Part shown: positions 29,113 to 40,747 of the stretch, piece after piece
How the letters are laid out: each line of letters starts with the position of its first letter
How positions within the stretch are numbered: the stretch's first letter is position 1
Assembly (NCBI RefSeq): GCF_002104995.1
Contig: NW_024468259.1
Location: forward strand, 310,001 to 374,000
DNA length: 64,000 nucleotides
From: Linderina pennispora
Lineage: Eukaryota; Kickxellomycota; Kickxellomycetes; Kickxellales; Kickxellaceae
Reading direction: 5' to 3'
Position numbers and translations under genes: made by a program
The notes under the pieces: model-generated
The model's database searches: none
What the model was told of the DNA's origin: nothing
Seen by the model: only the letters and a program-made list of their open reading frames with translations

Positions 29113-31345
29113 TTAGAATCGGCGCCCAATGGCCGTAGGCTTCTTGCCGTCCAGGATCTTCTGGCGGGCCTCAGGGGAAATGACTGACTTGACATTGCTG
29201 ATCTGGATTCCTGAGCGTATCGCATCGCACACGACGTTGTAGCAGGTGTTGGCCGTCTCCATGATGTGGTTCACCCACTCCTTGGCCGCCTCCGGAGAGT
29301 CAGCACGCAGCTGCAGAATCTCGCCATTCTTCAGGTTAACCAAGTCAAACTGGTCGCGGACTGGCGGGCGGGCCAGCAGATCGTATGCCTGGATCGGCAG
29401 CCGGTATGCATCGTACTGCCACTGGTCGCCGCGCCGCTCGGACACTGTGATCATCATAAAGTCGTTGAACAGGATCACGTACAGGTGCTTGCCCGACGAC
29501 GCCTTGCGCAGCGGACCCTTGAACACAAACTTGCGCTGGCCCACGAGTTTGGTGTACGTGTTCAGGTTCAGGTTGACGCCGCCCAGCAGGTGCATCCAGT
29601 TGAATGTGCGCTGCAGCTCGTCCAGCTGCCGCTTGTTGGTCAGCTCACCCGACTTGCGGTTGACTTCGGTGGCCACGCTTCCAGCAATGCTGAGCGCCAG
29701 AGCCACGTCGTCGTAGTCAGGGTGGTCGACAGGCGTGTATTTGAGCAATGCATCCAGCAGCAGGGTGTATCGCATCACACGCTGCACTGGTGTCACCAGG
29801 AAGGACTCGAGGCGGAGCCGGTGCAGACGCGGGTCCTTCTCGGCTCTTTCCAGTGTCTGCAGCAGTCGCTGGTGGGCTTCGCGCGATCCGCCGTTCTTCA
29901 GATTGAGCCGGGAGTTGCTCTCCCGCACCAGCTTCAGGTACTCGATAGCTTTCTCGTGGTTGGCCGAGTACACGGCGTACATCTCGGAAAAATCCTTCAG
30001 GAACCCGGCCATGATATCGCCGATGCACACATTCCTGACGTACTCCAGCACCTGGTCCTCGTTCCACTTGGTCGCGTCGTTGGCCGGGTCTTCTTCGACA
30101 GTATTCATACTGCGCACGCTGCCCCTGGCCGGCATACGATGATTGCCCTAGCTGCGACATGCTGCTGCCATTCGAGTTGTGCCGCCGCCGCGCTGCCATA
30201 CTGCCGCTGGCCCCTGTAACGACATACCGGTGACCAGTGCCCTGGCTATCGCCGCTCGAACCGCTCGAGCCAGCTGAGAACGCTGACGCAGTGTCGTCAT
30301 TCTTTGATCCCTGCCGGCGCAGGCTCATATTGCCCATGCTGTCATTGATACCTTCGGCTGAATACACAGACGACGAGTCCTTGCCACTGCTCGACATGCT
30401 GAGGCGTCGTGAGTTGGATACCGAACTCGACACAGCCATGGGCGATGTGGGCGATTTGAGCGTACTGCCGTGCAGTGCCGACCTGTGTGAGCCGGTGGCA
30501 TGTGACGATTGCGACGACCGAACCGCGCCGCGCTTCTTGTTTTTTTGCGCCTTGTCGGGATTGACAAACACGTACATTGGGCCTAGCCGCTGCTCCATCT
30601 CCAGGTACATCTTGTTGTTCATTTCGGCGATCTTGACCAGATCGCCAAAGATCACATCGACCACCCGCCGATTGCCCAGATACTGGACCGGCAGCAAGAA
30701 CAGCTCGACGACCAGCCGCAGGTCACTTGTGTACTTGCGCTCAGTGCGTACCAACTCAAACAGTGCCTCCTTACGCTTACACTCCTCGGAGCGCCGTTTC
30801 TCGGCAGCCTTTTCGGCTTCGGTCTTTGGTGCTGGTGCAGTCGCTGCTGAGGATTCTGAAGTCGCCGCAGCAGGAGTCTCAGGTACGGCTGATGCAGGGT
30901 TCGCTGTCATTGGCGTTTCTGTTACTCCCGAAGGCAAATCATCAACATTGCCTGAGTGCAGCGATGCTGTGTCGACAGCCAGGGTTTCTGTGGTCTTAGT
31001 GGCCGGGTCGACACGGGGTAGTGGCCCTGCCGAGGCCCGATGGTGCGGATCGTACATTGCTTGCAGTCTCGCCTTCTCCTCTGCAGCCTGTTGTTCATGA
31101 TCATTGTCCGGGAGTTTTCGTGAGTATGGAAAAAGAGACCGTGTCCGTGGCGGGATTTGCATTTCGTGGTATACGTGACGACATGGTTTCGGTCCCACGG
31201 GCGATGTTGATGTGGACGAGGAGGAGGATGACGACGCCGACGACGACAGTGATATCGGTGGTGTTGGTGGCAATTGTTTTTTCGATGCGGGTTTTTTCGT
31301 GGTTGTGCGTCGGTCACCACCGCGGGTTGAAAACAGCGAGAGCAT
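29113..31345 (-). CDS. Rho guanine-nucleotide exchange factor (DH-PH)
   Basis: It activates Rho-family GTPases at the cell cortex. The first 190 residues are Ser/Pro/Ala-rich. The DH domain starts at EALFELVRTERKYTSDLRLVVE and continues through VDVIFGDLVKIAEMNNKM. It is then interrupted by a Ser-rich loop of about 150 residues, and resumes with FLKDFSEMYAVYSANHEKAI and the hallmark LESFLVTPVQRVMRYTLLLD. A PH domain follows: RKFVFKGPLRKASSGKHLYV, then LFNDFMMIT and a C-terminal helix with AKEWVNHIM. Near 30133 one extra base changes the frame; discounting it gives 743 residues in one gene. The start codon at 31345 begins MLSLFSTRGGDRR. Confidence 0.88.
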
Positions 31346-32181
31346 TGTATGTATGTTCGTTTGTTTGACCGTCCGGATCGCAGTAATGAAAGGATGTTGT
31401 CGCCACAGCCGATATTCAGAACGAGAATATGCAAAGGGAGAAAGAGAGATGGAAAGAGATTAGTATAAAGAGCGCAATAGGTGTGGTTCTGGACCCAGGG
31501 GTATAACTGAAGAGCACGTCGCACCCTTCTCCGGCCCGAGAAAGAGAAAAGTAGTGGAGCTAATAAAAATGAATCCGCGATAGTAACGGATAATAGGCAA
31601 TAATACAGAGCTGAGGAGAGAAAGGAGACATGCAGAACGCAATGGGACAGGGGCGGGAGAGAAAGTCGGCAACGAGGAGAGGGGCGGAGTGCAATGCGCA
31701 CAGGGCCGCCTATTTTTCGGAGCAAGAAAAAGCGGGCCAGGCGCTTGTGTAACAGGGAGTGCCGGTTTGACCTTCAAGGGTGTTCAAGAGAGGGGTCGGT
31801 TTATAAAAAGATTCCTCTCAATCTTCGGCATCACTGGACGGTTTTAAAATAGCTGAGCCATAGAACACAATTGCTTCTAAATGGGGCCGTCGTAGGCTGG
31901 TTCTGCAGAGCGTTCAAGCAAATGGCAAAACATGCACTTTTCACGACCCGCATGGCCAGACCCTGTGCCAAAAAGGAATGTCTCAGACCCATGCGGAGCA
32001 GCTGTGCTTTACCTCGTCGATGGCTTCCAGTCGCAGGACAAGGAGCATGGTAAAAGAGGCCCTCTTTAAGCTTGCGGGATTGAAGAATACGCAAATAGAA
32101 CAAAAAAGTGCCAAATGTATATATATCAAGCAGGGGGAGGCAGAGCACTTTAAGTAGTCGCGTCCGAGTGCCCTCTGCCTT
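31346..32181. other. Intergenic region upstream of the RhoGEF gene
   Basis: About 840 bp between the RhoGEF start and the end of the disordered-protein gene. No frame with motif support. Contains AG-rich (on the plus strand) tracts near 31430-31460 and 31600-31690, the complement of the CT-rich promoter tracts seen elsewhere. Confidence 0.4.
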
Positions 32182-35100
32182 CTATAAATAGAAAGCGGAT
32201 CCAGCTGGTTGCCGCGGGTGCTGCAGGCATCAAGCGGCTTTTTCATGGGTGATACGGATGCAAGGTGTTGACAGCATTGTTGGCAAGGAGTGACGATACA
32301 TGGGCGCAAGTGTGTGGAATGACAACAATCGTGGTTGGTACTTACCGATGGGTAGTTTGGTGGCAGCGACTGGTGGCCAGCAGCAGGTTTTGGTGTGCTG
32401 GTGGATGGGTCGGGGCCAGCACGGCCATGGCCGCTGAGCGCATTGTTGATGGCGGCAACCGCAGCCGCAGCCGGCGACATGCACACCGCCGGCGAAGCCT
32501 CCTCGGCCTGCACCGAGGCAGGAACTGGCGGCAGGGCGCTGGTCGGAGGCACAGCCCACGATGTTGGGCGCGACCGGTGGCCTTGGCTGCTGCTGGCCGG
32601 GGCATTGCTGCTGGCCGATGCGCCAGGGAACTCGGGCAGACTGATCGGCTGCGGAGTGACGGCAATTCCAGCAGAGGGCTGCGACGATGCAATGCTCGGT
32701 GTGCTCTGGTGCAACTCGGTGACCGAGGAGGGCTGCGGGGTGGGCATTGTGAAGGTAGTTGGGGCTGGACCCGTGGGCACAGTGCTTGCGTGATGCACGG
32801 CGTCGTGGTAGACAGGCGTTGGGAAGGTATAGGTGCTCTGGGTCTCGACCGAACCCTGTGCAGGCGGTGCCGATGGCGCCGATGGCGCTGATGGCGCCGA
32901 TGATGCAGGCAGGGGCGGCGCCGATGGGCTCAGCATGCCCGCCATGTCAGAGGGCATTGGCGGTGCGCTGGGCATGGCTGGCCCAGCCAGCATCACTGGT
33001 GGTGCTACCGGCATGTATGAAAACGGCTGGCCGTATGGGCCGGCGGTGGCTGCTGAGTGCACTGGAGCCGGAATGGCAGAGTACGAGGTCGTGGGTGGGT
33101 AGCCGTAGTAGCCGTAGCTGGCAGGCATGGGCTGTGTGCCGTCTGTCTGCTGGCGCTGTTGCAGCAGCAGCAACTGTTGCATCTGCTGCTGCTGAAGGAG
33201 CTGGAGCTGCTGGAGCTGCTGCTGCTGCAAAAGTATCTGCTGCTGCGTGCGAGGAGGGGGTGGCGGAGGGGGTGGTTGCGGTTGCTGCTGAGCAGGCTGC
33301 TCCGGCGACCCACTGACGTGAATGCTGTCGACTGTTGCCGACATTTCCGGGTTGGCAGTAGAGCTGGACTCGGAAGTCTGCTTATTAAGCTCAGAAGTCT
33401 CAGTAGGGGGTTTACTAATATGCTGGTGGTCGTCGGACCTGCTTCCTAAGGGCTCTGCAACCGACAGGATACTCGGAGCTCGGAGGCTGTGCGACGAGTT
33501 TGATGTAGCGGTGCGAGAAAGAGCCGGCGAATTGCTGCGGGGCGTGGTGCTGGAGAAATGAGAAGAGGTGGGCGAATTAAGGTATGTCTGAGCAGGAGGG
33601 ACAGTGGAGATAGTGCGGACGACCTTGCCACGAGACGCTTTGCTTTTCGAGTGCATCAGCAGCGCGTTGGGGGTTGTGTGGTAGAGGTTGATGGAGTCAA
33701 CGCCTGGCTGTTGGCTGCCGTCGCCTTCTGTTGATGTCTCCCGTGCAGCTTGGCGCTCGGAGGAGGCCGGCCGGTACTGGTAGGTGTTGTAGGTGATTGG
33801 CCTGCCGTCGCTGGGGATGGGCGCTGGCTTGGGCACCGGATTGTTGGCTGGCAGCTTGTCGTCAGGTCGCTCGCAGCCACTCCTCCAGCGACACGGCCAG
33901 CGCATCTTGCCCATGGGGGCCGCCCCATGGTCAGCGCCAGCCCCGCTCACGCCCTGGTCAGCAGACATGGACTTGTAGATACTGGGCGGTGGCGACACGC
34001 CATCATGCATGAATGTATCAGCAGCATTGGCCGACTGGACCTGGTACGTCGCCGAGCTGGTGGCAGCGCGGAACAGCGCACGTGCCGACGGGCGCTCAGC
34101 CGCAGCGTCAATAGCCGCATGCGACGCCAGCTTCTCCTCAACAAAGATCTTTGGCACCAGCGGACGCGCCTTGTTAGGCAGCGGGGGAGGCACCCGACCC
34201 GAGGCCAGCGTGCTGGGCGAATCAGGCCGACGGGTCCCACGAGAGCTCGGCAGCAGCCTGCACGGCCAGCGTGTGCCTGATGCGGTCGGGAATCGGCGGC
34301 GGCTGCTTACGCGTACCCATTACAGGCATTGAGTTCCTGATGCGCTGGCCACCAGACAGAGATTCTGCCGCGGATACTGCACCAGCAGCCTGCAGGGCCA
34401 GCCCAGGGATATCAGACATTTGCGCAGTAGCATCGGACTCAGTCCCGTGAGAATTGAGCGACTTGTGCTTGGAGGCGGCTGGCAGCCTCGGCAGGGGCTT
34501 GTCGCTCGCATGCAGGCTGCGCACGCGACGCGATGGCTCAGAGTCGGGTTTGGTGACCACATCGCTCTGCGCAGTCGGCTGCGGCTGCTCGGTCCAGTAC
34601 GATGCTGGCACCATCTCAGCCAAAGTGCGAGTCCGACACAATGCTCGACCGGGCGCTGCCAGGCTTGGCATCGGGGCTTGGCACCGGATCAATACCGTCG
34701 GCTGACAGTTCAGACACCTGTCTTCCCATCGCTGGCGCGCCAGTCCCGCTGGAGCCTCGCCGCGACCGGTGCTTTGAGACAAGGCGGCGGTTGCGCCGGA
34801 GCGTTGACCCGCCGGTACCTGCGCCGGCTGAAGAGCGCACCAGCAGCGAAGTCTGGTCTGCTGGCTCGGCAGCGGCGTCGGCCACTTGTCCCTGCAGTTG
34901 GCTGTTGCTGGTTGCTGGCTCTGCAGAGTCAACCAGGTTGGTGTCAAAGCCCGGGTCGCTTGCACCGACAACGGGGAGCTGGGTGGACTGCCGCTGGGTT
35001 GGCTGGTGGTCGTCAAAGTCGCTGCCATCAGTGTCGTCGTCGCTGTCGGAGCCCTGCAAGTCGCTGCTGATATGTCCGTCATCCTCGCCTGGAACAGGTT

Positions 35101-36102
35101 TGTAGAATTCTTCTTCGCAGTCGTCGACCTTGTCCGCGCTGCCAAGAGTCTGGGCACTGCCGACTGCAGGATTGGCAACCGATTCTGACTTGATGTCATC
35201 TACAGGCTCCTCTGTGACCAGGTTGGGCGTGGGACCGATGTATTTCTCCAGGTCGTCTTCATCCTGCATCCGCAATCTCTGGCAGCGCTGGCCCGTATTC
35301 ATGGCGCTCCTGGATCAGTGCGCGCGACTGCAGCTTCCATGTGTTGCTGCGATTCAGCGCCTCCAGTAGCCCATCGTCGTCGTCTGCTGTGCTGTCAATG
35401 TTCAGAATCTGGTCAATATCGCCGGCTACCTTGCCGCCAACCACATGCTGGGGAGGGCTGCTATATTGCTGGTCAGCCGACTTGGGCTGCGCGCCAGCCT
35501 CGTCACCGCCCTCGTCCTTGTAACCGTCTATGGGCAGATACTCGGCGCTGCCGGTCAGCGACTTGTCGTAACGCATCTGGTCGATTTTGTCAAGCAGGTC
35601 GTCCTGCTCTGCTGTGTACTGGTTTCGGCATTGTCGACTGCATAACCTCGGCCGCCATGCTGTCGCGAATCCTGTTCTGCTTCAGCACCGGGTCGCCCGA
35701 GCCCCCCTGTTCGTCCGCGTCGTCGTCGTGGGACTTTGACAGGGCCGCCGTGTTGCTGCTCATTAGCAGGTAGTCGGCCACATGCTCCGAATCCTCAAAC
35801 AGCTCGTCCAGCGTCTCGTCCAGGTCGTGGTTGACCTTGGGCGCTGCCCGCTTGTGGTCAAACCTGGTCCCGCGCCGGCCCAGAAGCGATGCCAGCCGCT
35901 CGGCCTCCTCAATGTCCTTCTCGAGCTCCTTCTGGTCCTTCTCCGGCTCCCTTGCTTCCTTGCGAAGCGTTATGCGGCGCTTCAACGTCTGCTGCCGTGC
36001 AACACGCGTCAGGTTGCGAGAAACGCGCATGGACTGGATAAAGTCGTCCACTTCGCTACCGCTGCTGTCTGCCGACCGCTCGGCATTTGGTGGCGGCGGC
36101 AT
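32182..36102 (-). CDS. Large disordered Pro/Ser/Gln-rich protein (four +1 shifts)
   Basis: One gene assembled from consecutive minus-strand frames: 36102-35590, 35576-35259, 35302-34616, then another to about 34222, then 34193-32346, with a last exon at 32220-32182. Frame changes near 35625, 35290, 34625 and 34233 each need one extra base. The 125-bp intron (32221-32345) has a GTAAGT donor and CAG acceptor. The total is about 1263 residues. The N-terminal 120 residues contain a charged coiled coil (EAREPEKDQKELEKDIEEAE). The rest is low-complexity: acidic patches, KQPPPIPDR and PPPLPNKARPL proline motifs that could bind SH3 or EVH1 domains, a Gln/Leu tract at about 33120-33250 with an eight-proline run before it, and Ser/Ala/Pro repeats. 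No enzymatic domain was seen, and I do not recognise a family. Confidence 0.6.
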
Positions 36103-37306
36103 TTGTAAGAAAAGAAAATAGGAATGTAGGAATTAAAACTAGTCGTAGCAAAAAATAGGACCCTGAAAGCCCTCCTGGGAGTGCCAATTGGAATATGTGT
36201 TTCAGGAAATAAAACAAAGCTGTGAAAACAGAGAGAAGCTAGGGAAAAATCAGCCAGGTGCTTGGTGTGTGAAAGCAGTTGATGCCTGGTGTTTACTTTG
36301 TTGTCTCTATCCCCCAAACGCTCGCAACTGTCAAGTCCACGTTTGAGGCGGGTGGGCGTGCATAGCCTGCTGATCTCCGCGGTGTGTGCCTATAAGTAGG
36401 TCCACTATAAATAGAGCACAGCACAAGCACAAACCACGCTGGATGTGGCAGTAGTACGCGGGGACAGCGTATGCTGCCAAGGCAGTCTGCTTGGATCAGT
36501 CAGCATTGCTAATTTGCCGAGACTGCTTGGCCTTCTATAGCACAAGCTATAGCAGTTCAGGAACTGGCAGTCTGGCCTCCACCATCCCATGCATTCCGGA
36601 ATGTAACCGGATATTCGCGATGGATCACCTAGCAGACGCGGATTTCCGCATGCGTGTCTCCAGAAGAGAACAAAAATGCCGCACAGAACCTTCGGTCACC
36701 TTTCACCAATGGCCAGCCCTTCATGAGTGATGATGATGCTCTGGAGCAGCAGGGCGTCGCGGGTTCCAGTATTTTGCTGGATGAGGGTTGCTGAGGCGCA
36801 TCGGGGCGAATTGCCACGCCAAGCGACTCAGACAATGGCAAAAGCCCCAGCTGCCGCGCATATGCATAATGCCGCCCCGCTGTCTGAACACCCCCATCTC
36901 AGCCGAGCCCGCCCTGTCCCCGGGTTACACAACCGGTGCTGCCGCTGTCCCTTCCTCCGCAGGCCGGAGCACGCGGATCAGATCACGGGATCTCTAGATC
37001 CCGACGGAATTGCCAGCTTAGATCAAGCTTATCAATCAATGTTGCCTGTGATGCTTTGCTGACAGCGGCCAGTGCCTGGCAGCCGTTGCCAGGCGTGAGT
37101 GCTGGCAAAAGGCCAGCAAAAGCAGAAAGCTAGTCTTGGAATTTTATCTCTAACGCGAGAGATGAGATACAGGGGAGAGCGGAGACTTGAATCGCTCTCA
37201 AATCTACTCACCGCATTTCACTTTTTTATTTTTCTTTCTCTTCGATTAACACTCGAATCTTTTCTTTTCGTTATTACAAGAAAAAAAGGAAACTAGTTCT
37301 TGGACG
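36103..37306. other. Intergenic region
   Basis: 1.2 kb between divergent genes (the disordered-protein gene on the left, MAS1 on the right). No motif-bearing frame. A T-rich tract at 37218-37285 precedes the MAS1 start. Confidence 0.4.
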
Positions 37307-38918
37307 ATGGCCCTGCAGTATCTGAGCAAGAACGCTTTGCCGAAGGTAAGCCCTTTTGCTCTCACTCCCCTCTCCCTGGCAAAAAAGGGAGACATTGCTG
37401 GCTGTCGATTCTCCAATGTGCTCAACATACCCTATGCCTCTACCATTTAGCTCGCCCGCCCTGCTGGCATTCAGCTGGCCCGCTACGCGACGGTCAACAC
37501 CGGCAAGACCCAAATCACCACTCTGCCCAACGGCTTCACGGTTGCTTCCGAGAACGACCCGTCGGTCAAGACCGCCACTGTCGGCGTGTGGGTGAACTCG
37601 GGCAGCCGCAGTGAGACCGCCAAGGACAACGGCTCTGCTCATTTCCTCGAGCACATGGCCTTCAAGGTAAGTTCGAATTACGATTTTTCTTTCGAGATAA
37701 GGACTCGCTTTTTTTTTTTTTCGCAGGGCGATGATCGCTGATCCAGCACATGAATTTTCCTAGGGCACTGCCAACCGCTCGCAGCACGACATCGAGCTCC
37801 TTATCGAGAACATGGGCGCGCACCTGAACGCCTACACCTCGCGCGAGCAGACTGTGTACTACGCCAAGGCTTTCGAGAAGGACGTGCCCCAGGCGGTTGA
37901 GGTTCTGTCGGACATTCTGCAGAACTCGACCCTCAACGAGGGAGCGATCGAGCGCGAGCGCGACGTGATCCTGCGCGAGCAGCAGGAGGTCGAGAAGGTC
38001 ATGGAGGAGGTGGTGTTTGACCACCTGCACGCGACGGCGTTCCAGAACAGCCCGCTCGGATACACGATCCTGGGCCCGCGTGAGAACATCCTGTCGATCA
38101 CGAAGAAGGACCTGGAGCAGTACATCTCGCGCAACTACACGGCGGACCGCATGGTTCTTGTTGGCGCCGGCGGTGTCAAGCACGAGGATCTGGTGAAGCT
38201 GGCCGAGAAGCACTTTGGTTCGATCAAGACCAGCGAGAGCCCGGTTGCTCTGGCGACCCGCAAGGACGCTCCCCCGCGCTTCTGGGGCTCGGATGTGCGC
38301 GTCCGCAACGACGACATCCCGGCTGCTCACATTGCGCTGGCCGTCGAGGGCGTCGGATGGACCCACCCCGACTACTTCTCGATGCTCACATTGCAGTCGC
38401 TGATCGGCAACTGGGACCGGTCGCTTGGTGCCCCGGCCAACGTCAGCTCGCGTCTGTCGCAGATTGTGCAGAAGAACAACCTGGCCAACTCGTTCATGTC
38501 GTTCAACACGTCGTACCATGACACCGGCCTGTGGGGTATCTACATGAACTCGGAGAACATCACCAACCTCGACGACCTGGTTCACTTCACCCTCAAGGAG
38601 TGGGCTCGCCTGTCGACCTCGGTCACCGAGGCCGAGGTTGAGCGCGCCAAGCAGCAGCTCAAGGCGTCGCTGCTCCTGAACCTCGACGGCACCACTGCCG
38701 TCGCCGAGGACATTGGCCGCCAGATCCTGACCCACGGCAAGCGCATGGAGCCTGCCGAGGTTGCCGCTGCCGTCGACGCCATCGACGCCGACAAGGTCCG
38801 CAAGGTTGCCTACGAGCGCCTGTGGGACCAGGAGGTCGCTGTTGCCAGCGTCGGCAGCATCCAGGGCATGCCCGACTTCATGCGTATCCGCTCGGCCATG
38901 TCGTGGATGCGTGCGTAA
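37307..38918 (+). CDS. MAS1: Mitochondrial processing peptidase beta subunit
   Basis: The catalytic M16 subunit that cleaves presequences from imported precursors in the matrix. Three exons: 37307-37345 (MALQYLSKNALPK), 37451-37666 and 37764-38918. The introns are 105 and 97 bp with GTAAGC/TAG and GTAAGT/TAG borders. Spliced length is 469 residues (yeast has 462). The inverted zinc motif HxxEH reads HFLEH at about residues 77-81 and is completed by the downstream Glu in the helix NEGAIERERDVILREQQEVE. The glycine-rich and dimer segments (GWTHPDYFSMLTLQSLIGNWDRS) and C-terminal SWMRA fit the beta subunit. Exon 1 ends within the presequence. Codon use is strongly biased, as in highly expressed genes. 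Intact. Confidence 0.96.
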
Positions 38919-39510
38919 GCAAGCGCCGGCCCCTCCAGCCGTTCTACTTTTCCTTACTCTCTCTTTTCGCTGTTGAAACCCAAATCACAAACTCTTCTTA
39001 GAACCGGTCCAGCAGCAGCCTGATTGCTGATCTGATCTCTGCAGCAGCCAGTGTGCTGTTCCTGGGAGAAAAGCCGCCGAAATGACGGAGCGCGGGAGGA
39101 CGCCTACTGCCCAGTCACGGTGCAGCAGCGCGGGCCAGTGGCCAATGGCGTGCGGGCCGCTGGTTTGTGATTTCTGTTTTAATCTTGTTGGGGATTTTTT
39201 CTTTCTCCAGCTTCGAACAGTTGAGAAGCGCACAGAAGCAGAATATATTTGCTCGCTGGCGGTCCGGAAGACGCACTCTTCTCTGCAGCAAAAAATTTTT
39301 CGTCTGAATTTCGTCTCTTTTCGACACTCTATTCACCGTCTGTACATTTCTGCAAGCTGTGCCAGCGCCCCGGTTACAAAAGGTAAGGAGGAAGCGAGTG
39401 GTGTGTGCGCACTGTGCTGCTGTTCATGCAAAACATCCACGGCATATTCTGTTGCTAAGCACCCCTCTCCTGTGCTCTCTTGCTAGACTCTTTCTACACA
39501 TTACGAAACC
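38919..39510. promoter_or_regulatory. YDJ1 upstream region with probable 5'-UTR intron
   Basis: Contains a CCAAT box (GGCCAATGGCG near 39138) and TC-rich stretches. A GTAAGG donor near 39383 and a CTAG acceptor near 39486 would define a 5'-UTR intron of about 100 bp, ending 25 bp before the start codon. No perfect heat-shock element (nGAAnnTTCnnGAAn) was found by eye. Confidence 0.4.
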
Positions 39511-40747
39511 ATGGTTCCGCGAAACAAAGTTCTACGACGTGCTGGGCGTGTCGCCCAATGCTACGGATTCCGAGATCAAGAAGGCGTACCGGAAGCTTGC
39601 GCTCAAGTACCACCCGGACAAGAACCCTAATGCCGGCGACAAGTTCAAGGAGGTGTCGCATGCCTACGAGGTCCTGTCGGACGAGCAGAAGCGCCAGATG
39701 TACGACCAGTTCGGCGAGGCTGGCATGAACGAGGGCGGCGGCGGCATGGGCGGAATCAACCCCGAGGACCTGTTCTCGCAGTTCTTTGGTGGCGGCGGCG
39801 GTATGTTCGGTGGTGGCGCCCGCCGCGGACCGAGCGGACCGCGCCGCGGTCGCGACATGTCGTACACGCTGAAGGTGTCGCTTGAGGAGCTGTACAAGGG
39901 CAAGACCTCGAAGCTGCAGGTGACCAAGAACGTGATCTGCGTGACGTGCGACGGCAAGGGCGGCAAGGACGGTGCTGTCCAGGAGTGCCGCCAGTGCCAC
40001 GGCCAGGGCATTGAGGTGGTGATCCGCCAGATGGGCCCGATGGTCCAGCAGATCCAGCAGCAGTGCCGCCGGTGCGGTGGAGCTGGCGAGGAGATTGACG
40101 AGCGCAACAAGTGCAAGAAGTGCAGCGGCCGCAAGACCACAACCGAGCGGAAGCAGCTCGAGGTGCACATTGAGAAGGGCATGCGCGAGGGCCAGAAGGT
40201 CACGTTCCCAGGCGAGGCCGACCAGGCGCCCGGTGTTGTGCCCGGCGACATCGTCATTGTTGTTGACGAGAAGGAGCACCCCCGGTTCAAGCGCCGCGGC
40301 GACGATCTGTTCTATGAGGCTGAGGTTGACCTCGTCACCGCCCTGGCTGGCGGCAACGTGCACATCCAGCACCTCGACGAGCGCGTGCTGAACGTGGCCA
40401 TTCTGCCGGGCGAGGTCATCAAGCCGGGAGAGGTCAAGGCCGTGGTGGGCGAGGGTATGCCGTCGCACCGCCACCACAACATGGGCAACCTCTACATCAA
40501 GTTCAGCATCCGCTTCCCCGAGAACAACTGGACCACGGAGGAGAACATCAAGCAGCTCGAGGCCCTGCTGCCCCCGCGGCAACCGCTGCCGGCTGTGCCC
40601 AAGGGATACGCCGAGGAGGAGGTTGTGCTCTCTGTGCTCGATGCCAGCCAGCAGAGCCGCATGGAGAACGGCGCCGAGGACATGGACATGGATGACGAGG
40701 AGGGCCACGGACACGGCGGCCCTGGTGTCCAGTGCGCCCAGCAGTAA
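39511..40747 (+). CDS. YDJ1: Type I Hsp40 co-chaperone Ydj1/Mas5, farnesylation motif
   Basis: It stimulates Hsp70 and helps import of precursors into mitochondria and ER. The J domain has [17 protein letters not shown] with the HPD signature. A Gly-rich linker ([20 protein letters not shown]) follows. The four zinc repeats read [24 protein letters not shown] and CKKCSGRK; the fourth lacks the final Gly. The two beta-barrel client domains end with a His/Gly/Asp-rich tail and CAQQ, a CaaX box for farnesylation (yeast has CASQ). The canonical N-terminus needs one extra T near 39516 to be discounted: the ATG at 39511 then reads [12 protein letters not shown], as in yeast MVKETKFYD. Length 411 residues. 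Confidence 0.95.

Noticed and set aside
37130-37215. Possible tRNA-like fold near 37130-37215
   Set aside because: A GACTTGAATC sequence resembles a TPsiC arm, but no matching acceptor stem, D arm or anticodon arm can be drawn on either strand.
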